From Burkholderiaceae bacterium (lineage in GTDB: Bacteria; Pseudomonadota; Gammaproteobacteria; Burkholderiales; Burkholderiaceae): a stretch of 8,456 nucleotides of DNA. Below, piece after piece: positions 6,590-8,456 of this stretch. Within the stretch, counting starts at the first letter, position 1. Every line of letters begins with the position of its first letter. Below the pieces are notes generated by a model. That model saw nothing but the letters and a program-made list of their open reading frames with translations, was not told where the DNA came from and did not search any database. Where the stretch lies: the NCBI GenBank assembly GCA_022701845.1, contig JAKONS010000316.1, forward strand, positions 1-8,456, read 5' to 3'. The translations under genes and the position numbers were made by a program.

Positions 6590-6626
6590 GTCTCCGGCCT
6601 AATGGGATCCTCGTACATCCGGAGAC
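6590..6626 (+). promoter_or_regulatory. Inverted repeat that can sequester the ribosome-binding site of the 6632 gene
   Basis: GTCTCCGG at 6590-6597 is perfectly complementary to CCGGAGAC at 6619-6626, with a 21-base loop. The 3' arm contains GGAG (6621-6624), the only Shine-Dalgarno-like sequence for the GTG start at 6632. If the transcript begins upstream of 6590, folding would hide the ribosome-binding site. This is a translational switch or thermometer-like candidate; a protein-binding dyad in the DNA is an alternative. Confidence 0.4.
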
Positions 6627-6631
6627 ACGAC

Positions 6632-7840
6632 GTGGCCGTCACCATTTGCGAACTCGACCTCACCAAGCTGATCCTCAAGCGCTACACGCCGAAAATCATT
6701 TCCGAGATCGGTCCCTGCAAGGTCAAGCTGACCTTGGAAACCAAGGAAATCATCGCCGTCGTGGACAAGGACCCGCTGCTGCAACAGGAGATGGTCGATG
6801 CCGGGCAGGAAGCGCTGCACAAGGCGTCGCGTGAGATTGCGGAGGAGCTCAAGGGCTTCGATGTCGACGCGGAGAAGTGCCTGAAGAAGACCGGCCTCAA
6901 AACCGACACGCTGGCGTTCGCCCTGGGTTTCGAGAAGGCCTACCGCGACGCCGCCGACGACGCCGAGGAAGCGGTTCGCGACAGCATCGAAAAAGTCTGG
7001 AAACAGTTCGTCAAGAACAACCGCGACTACACCAAGTACCGGCTGAAGATGGGCGCGAAGGTGGGCTTGAGTGCGGTCGGCGTCGGCGCCGCGGTGGCCG
7101 GTGCGATCGGCTCGGCGGCGACCGGTGCCGTGCCCGCCCTGGTGTTGAGCTGCGTCGGCGCGGCCAAGTCGCTCTCGGTCGGCATCCAGACCGTCGCCAC
7201 GGCGATGAAGTCGGCGGCCACGGTCTATACCGAGCTGCGCTCCGACCTGGTCGAGCTGAAGGACCGGTACGACAGCATGAGCAAGGCGTCGGCGACCGCC
7301 ACCGAGGTGTTCACCAAGGGCCTCGACAAATTCACCACCGTCGGCCTCAACAGCGTCAAGCGCTGCGAGGGCAATCTCGGCATCTTCAAAAGCAAGCTCG
7401 CCGGTGTCAAAACCCATGCGCATTCCGCGGCGGTCAACCTCAACAAACTGCTGCTGAACGTCGGGAAGATCGAAGACGCGCTCGATGCGACCGGCATCGA
7501 GAAGCTCGTCAAGAAACTCAGGAGCGACATCGCCAAACTGGAGAAGGACGTCGACGACGCGATTTCCAAGATCGAGGACCTGACCTCCGAGGTCAAGCGC
7601 GGCAAGCTGAACGCCGAAAGCATGGCATCCGACATCCAGGCGCTCAAGCAGAAGATCGACAACCGCGTCTACACCGGGGCGGCCCTGGTGCTGGATGTGA
7701 CCGGACTGGGCGCCGACCTGTGGGGCGGCGGCATGCAGCCCAAGGATTTCGAGGAAGCCGCCAACATCATCGGCAACGTGGCGACCGGCCTGGGCAGCGT
7801 CAAGGACGCCTTCGACGATTACTTCAAGAACGAGAAGTAA
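6632..7840 (+). CDS. Large helical protein with glycine-zipper hydrophobic hairpin and coiled coils, unknown function (alpha pore-former-like architecture)
   Basis: I do not recognise this 402-residue protein. The GTG at 6632 is chosen because GGAG at 6621-6624 lies seven bases upstream; an in-frame ATG at 6602 would add ten residues but lacks a ribosome-binding site. Residues 1-45 include a possible beta-strand segment (KVKLTLETKEIIAVV). Residues 48-135 are charged and helical. Residues 141-193 are hydrophobic and Gly/Ala-rich, with glycines at 141, 145, 150, 152, 157, 160 and 165, a Pro168 turn and a second helix, so they could form a membrane-inserting hairpin. Residues 197-217 and about 265-345 are amphipathic coiled coil (for example LVKKLRSDIAKLEKDVDDAI). 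Residues 347-367 are hydrophobic and glycine-rich, and the tail is acidic and helical. There is no signal peptide. A hydrophobic hairpin between long helices recalls ClyA/HBL/XaxA-type pore formers, but I see no sequence proof. Composition is less GC-rich than in the neighbours (sampled rows 53-57%). Confidence 0.85.
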   Translation: MAVTICELDLTKLILKRYTPKIISEIGPCKVKLTLETKEIIAVVDKDPLLQQEMVDAGQEALHKASREIAEELKGFDVDAEKCLKKTGLKTDTLAFALGFEKAYRDAADDAEEAVRDSIEKVWKQFVKNNRDYTKYRLKMGAKVGLSAVGVGAAVAGAIGSAATGAVPALVLSCVGAAKSLSVGIQTVATAMKSAATVYTELRSDLVELKDRYDSMSKASATATEVFTKGLDKFTTVGLNSVKRCEGNLGIFKSKLAGVKTHAHSAAVNLNKLLLNVGKIEDALDATGIEKLVKKLRSDIAKLEKDVDDAISKIEDLTSEVKRGKLNAESMASDIQALKQKIDNRVYTGAALVLDVTGLGADLWGGGMQPKDFEEAANIIGNVATGLGSVKDAFDDYFKNEK

Positions 7841-7873
7841 GGCTTCCGGCGCGGCCGGCGGTGCGTCGTCTGG

Positions 7874-8200
7874 CTAGTTCGCAGCGACCAGGCGCTTGCG
7901 CGCATGCTTCGATTCTTCGGACAGCGCCTTGACCGACAGATCGGCATCGACCGACTCCGGCGCACCGTGCGCCTGCTGGTCCGCCAGTGCCAGATCGTGC
8001 GCTGCGGCCATCACCTCGCCGGCCGCGATTTTCACCAGCGCATGGCGAATCTTGGCCGCATGCCACGGATCCACCGAGGCGCCGGGGCTGGCGTCCAGAT
8101 AGCGGTCGATCATGTCCAGCAGCGACAGCAACTGGTCCTGCGGTGCCAGCGCTTCGAATTCGTCCGCGGACAGGGCGTCGTCGGTTACACGTCGGTTCAT
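7874..8200 (-). CDS. Small acidic helical protein, unknown function
   Basis: I do not recognise this 108-residue soluble protein. ATG 8200 is chosen over an in-frame TTG at 8212 because GGAG at 8207-8210 (read on the minus strand) sits six bases upstream of it. The N-terminal half is acidic and helical (DALSADEFEALAPQDQLLSLLDMIDRYLD), the middle is Ala-rich and amphipathic (KIRHALVKIAAGEVMAAAHDLALADQQ), and the C-terminus is basic (KHARKRLVAAN). It has no signal peptide, membrane helix or cysteine. It converges on the 402-residue gene with only 33 bases between the stops, so the two transcripts could overlap at their ends. A partner, regulator or antidote relationship is possible but rests on position alone. 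Confidence 0.75.
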   Translation of the reverse strand: MNRRVTDDALSADEFEALAPQDQLLSLLDMIDRYLDASPGASVDPWHAAKIRHALVKIAAGEVMAAAHDLALADQQAHGAPESVDADLSVKALSEESKHARKRLVAAN

Positions 8201-8228
8201 CGAGTTCTCCAAGTGGGCCTCGGCCGGA

Positions 8229-8252
8229 TCCTCGTCGAGGACGCCGCGGCGT
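8229..8252. promoter_or_regulatory. Two overlapping palindromes upstream of the 108-residue gene
   Basis: TCCTCG-T-CGAGGA (8229-8241) and ACGCCGCGGCGT (8241-8252) are both perfect inverted repeats and share base 8241. They lie 29-52 bases upstream of the ATG at 8200, where an operator would be expected. Each could bind a dimeric repressor or form a hairpin in the 5' leader. GC-rich palindromes arise easily by chance in such DNA, so function is uncertain. Confidence 0.35.
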
Positions 8253-8277
8253 GTGAAAAGTCAGAAGCAGCAAACCC

Positions 8278-8315
8278 AAAACAAAACGGGTCAGGACTTT
8301 GGGTCCTGACCCGTT
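8278..8315 (-). terminator. Intrinsic terminator of tRNA-Pro
   Basis: Bases 8285-8297 (AACGGGTCAGGAC) pair perfectly with 8303-8315 (GTCCTGACCCGTT), forming a 13-bp stem with a five-base loop. On the minus strand the stem is followed by a T-rich tract, TTTT-G-TTTT (8286 down to 8278). It begins 17 bases after the encoded CCA end of tRNA-Pro, so it terminates that transcript and insulates the downstream 108-residue gene. On the plus strand no T-tract follows the stem, so termination there is unlikely to be efficient. Confidence 0.9.
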
Positions 8316-8332
8316 CAATCGAATCGACTATC

Positions 8333-8409
8333 TGGTCGGCGTGGTGGGATTCGAACTCACGACCCCTTGCACCCCATGCAAGTGCGCTACCAGGCTGCGC
8401 TACACGCCG
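8333..8409 (-). tRNA. tRNA-Pro(GGG), 77 nt including encoded CCA
   Basis: The minus strand folds into a full cloverleaf. The seven-pair acceptor stem CGGCGTG/CACGCCG carries the C1-G72 pair typical of bacterial proline tRNAs, followed by discriminator A and an encoded CCA at 8335-8333. The D stem is GCGC/GCGC. The anticodon stem CTTGC/GCAAG encloses loop ATGGGGT, giving anticodon GGG (8375-8373), which reads CCC. The variable loop has five bases and the T loop is TTCGAAT. One oddity is an A-C mismatch at the 52-62 pair of the T stem (GTGAG against CCCAC). It reads codon CCC, frequent in these GC-rich genes. It has its own promoter and terminator. Confidence 0.97.
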
Positions 8410-8417
8410 AGCCTCGA

Positions 8418-8423
8418 ATTATA
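8418..8423 (-). promoter_or_regulatory. -10 box of the tRNA-Pro promoter
   Basis: The minus strand reads TATAAT exactly at 8423-8418, eight bases before the first base of mature tRNA-Pro. This predicts transcription starting only a few bases upstream of the tRNA 5' end. The -35 region at 15-18 bp spacing (around 8440-8447) is a poor match to TTGACA, as in many stable-RNA promoters helped by upstream elements. Confidence 0.75.
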
Positions 8424-8456
8424 GCGTCATATCGCGAGCGGTTCGGCCAGGAGTGC

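Noticed and set aside
7846..7858. CCGGC-GCG-GCCGG hairpin after the 402-residue gene as a terminator
   Set aside because: The stem has only five pairs, the loop three bases, and no T-tract follows, so it is not distinguishable from chance in GC-rich sequence.
1..8456. CRISPR arrays, insertion sequences, integrases, phage genes or long direct repeats
   Set aside because: Scanning found no regularly spaced repeats, no transposase or recombinase motifs and no repeat of the tRNA 3' end in the window.

Overview
The window is very GC-rich (one sampled 60-base row in the aldolase gene is 73% G+C), with strong third-position G/C bias, compact divergent and convergent gene pairs, two LysR-type regulators and a Bug/TctC-type tricarboxylate-binding protein. 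This combination suggests a betaproteobacterium of the order Burkholderiales, probably in or near the Comamonadaceae. That placement is inferred from gene content, not from a marker gene.

Bases 1-5929 form a catabolic and transport block for a hydroxy/keto acid. A LysR regulator (1-702, minus, C-terminus outside the window) diverges from an FMN-dependent alpha-hydroxy-acid dehydrogenase (824-2128). A Tat-type exported solute-binding protein of the tripartite tricarboxylate transporter family (2245-3228) follows. It converges on a second LysR regulator (3284-4180, minus), which diverges from an NAD-type D-2-hydroxyacid dehydrogenase (4233-5216) followed after 17 bases by an RraA-like aldolase/decarboxylase (5234-5929). 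A plausible reading is uptake of an organic acid, oxidation of an L-2-hydroxyacid to the 2-oxoacid, interconversion with the D-isomer, and metal-dependent C-C cleavage or decarboxylation. The substrate cannot be read from the sequence.

Bases 5930-8320 hold four genes I do not recognise: a 100-residue exported protein (6018-6320), a 57-residue two-helix membrane protein (6371-6544), a 402-residue helical protein with a glycine/alanine-rich hydrophobic hairpin and long coiled coils (6632-7840), and a convergent 108-residue soluble protein (7874-8200, minus). The 402-residue gene starts at a GTG whose ribosome-binding site lies in one arm of a perfect 8-bp inverted repeat. Its fold pattern resembles alpha-helical pore-forming or membrane-remodelling proteins, and it is the best candidate here for something undescribed.

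The right end has a complete tRNA-Pro(GGG) gene on the minus strand (8333-8409), with a clear TATAAT box just upstream and a strong 13-bp intrinsic terminator just downstream. No insertion sequence, integrase, CRISPR array or phage gene was seen. No gap between genes exceeds 300 bases.
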